Below, one piece after another: positions 63,223 through 64,000 of a stretch of DNA of 64,000 nucleotides; the stretch's first letter is position 1, and each line of letters opens with the position of its first letter. Where the stretch lies: NCBI GenBank assembly GCA_021801125.1, contig JAJYYI010000114.1:37417-101416 (forward strand), read 5' to 3'. Position numbers and translations under genes: made by a program. Source of the DNA: Deltaproteobacteria bacterium (GTDB lineage: Bacteria > Desulfobacterota > Binatia > Binatales > Binataceae). A model generated the notes under the pieces. That model did no database searches. It saw only the letters and a list, made by a program, of their open reading frames with translations, and was not told the DNA's origin.

Positions 63223-64000
63223 TCAGGGCGCCGCACCCGCTTCTCTAGAGGCGAGAACGGTCTCTTGCGACGGCGTGCCGCCTGCCTGCTCGAGGTTAAA
63301 ACGAAACGGGCATCGGCGCTGGCGCACATGCTCGACGAACTCGTCTTTGAACTTGGTCACGAAGCTTCTCACGGGCATCGCGAGACTGTCCGCAAGCACG
63401 CAAATCGTGTTGCCCTCCATGTGGTTCGCGACGTCGATCAGCCTGTCGAGGTCCTCGGCCTGACCGCGCCCGGCCTCGAGATCGATCAACAATTTCTCGA
63501 TCCACCCGCATCCTTCGCGGCACGGCGTGCACTGGCCGCAGGATTCATGGTGGTAAAAATTAGCGATCGTCCGAAGCGCATCGACCATGCACGTGTCCTC
63601 GTGCATCACGATCACGCCCCCGGTGCCCATCAATGATCCCGCGGCCCGCACCGAGTCGAAGTCCATGTTGACCTTGACCGCCTCATCGGCGGTAAAGACC
63701 GGAAAGGAGCTGCCTCCTGGGATGACCGCCTTGAGCTTTTTGCCATCCAGGATCCCTCCGCCGAGATCGTCGTTGTAGATCATGTCCTTGAGCGGGAACC
63801 CCATCGGCAGCTCATAGAGCCCCGGGCGGTTTAGATGGCCGGATAAACCGAACAGCTTCGGCCCCGGACTGGTTGAAGGGCCGATGCTGCGGTACCACTG
63901 CGCGCCGCGCGCGATGATATGCGGCACGTTCGAGAGCGTCTCGACATTGTTGACCACCGTGGGACACCCGAAGGCCCCGGCTATCGCCGGAAAAGGCGGC
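63223..64000 (-). CDS. nuoF: NADH-quinone oxidoreductase subunit F (C-terminal part, cut by window edge)
   Basis: The coding frame runs off the right edge of the window. Reading from the edge gives PPFPAIAGAFGCPTVVNNVETLSNVPHI, the typical NuoF stretch. The C-terminal [4Fe-4S] site is SCGQCTPCREGC followed by NTICVLADSLAMPVRSF. About 259 residues are visible; the FMN/NADH site lies outside. It accepts electrons from NADH in complex I. An internal ATG at 63957 is not the true start. The tail after residue 225 is short and polar. Confidence 0.95.
   Translation of the reverse strand, partial: PPFPAIAGAFGCPTVVNNVETLSNVPHIIARGAQWYRSIGPSTSPGPKLFGLSGHLNRPGLYELPMGFPLKDMIYNDDLGGGILDGKKLKAVIPGGSSFPVFTADEAVKVNMDFDSVRAAGSLMGTGGVIVMHEDTCMVDALRTIANFYHHESCGQCTPCREGCGWIEKLLIDLEAGRGQAEDLDRLIDVANHMEGNTICVLADSLAMPVRSFVTKFKDEFVEHVRQRRCPFRFNLEQAGGTPSQETVLASREAGAAP

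Noticed and set aside
1..64000. CRISPR arrays, tRNA/rRNA genes, insertion sequences, prophage or attachment sites
   Set aside because: No spaced repeat array, cloverleaf-like sequence, transposase or integrase frame was noticed on reading; a tRNA scan would be needed to be sure for tRNAs.

Overview
The window is a GC-rich, densely coded bacterial chromosome segment from a flagellated Gram-negative organism. It carries outer-membrane lipoproteins, a WaaG-like glycosyltransferase, complex I genes, MJ0042-type zinc-ribbon and DUF35/thiolase genes, and Tat-exported molybdo-hydroxylase genes. This suits a deltaproteobacteria-related or Binatota/Methylomirabilota-like lineage. That placement is inference; no rRNA or tRNA gene was seen to anchor it.

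Region 1 (1-18,543) is one long minus-strand flagellar operon, mostly joined by ATGA/GTGA overlaps. In transcription order it reads: second FliM-like, FliN, MotA, MotB, FliM, short FliN, FliG, lytic transglycosylase, FlgB, FlgC, FliE, FliF, FliH, FliI, FliJ, FliK, FlgD, FlgE, FliL, FliP, FliQ, FliR, FlhB, FlhA (cut by the window edge). It supplies the motor, switch, rod, hook and export apparatus. Its most unusual trait is four SpoA-domain switch proteins in two FliM/FliN-like pairs on either side of MotAB, with the usual CheY-binding, GGxG and EHPQ motifs altered or missing. A sigma-70-like promoter lies at its head. Diverging from it on the plus strand are flagellin, FliD, FliS and a small secreted protein.

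Region 2 (23,246-34,246) holds ComEC, a DUF35 OB-fold protein with its thiolase, HisRS behind a roughly 280-nt structured leader, AspRS, a lipoprotein, alanine dehydrogenase (minus) and a GcvH-like protein whose lipoyl lysine is replaced by threonine.

Region 3 (34,251-49,185) holds a zinc-ribbon/DUF3426 membrane protein, a glycosyltransferase, acetolactate synthase large subunit, an isoquinoline-oxidoreductase-type molybdenum hydroxylase pair, a VWA-FHA membrane protein divergent from a DUF4382-like surface protein and a lipoprotein, an EmrA/HlyD-type adaptor and a small membrane protein.

Region 4 (49,513-64,000) holds an APH-fold kinase, aconitase, a full-length Lhr helicase, a decayed outer-membrane beta-barrel gene, a degenerate receiver protein, a ThiO-type oxidase, NuoG and the C-terminal part of NuoF. 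Several strong hairpin terminators separate these units.

No CRISPR array, insertion sequence, prophage or attachment site was seen. The best candidates for something new are the double SpoA switch, the non-lipoylatable GcvH, the hisS leader RNA and the VWA-FHA/DUF4382 envelope cluster.
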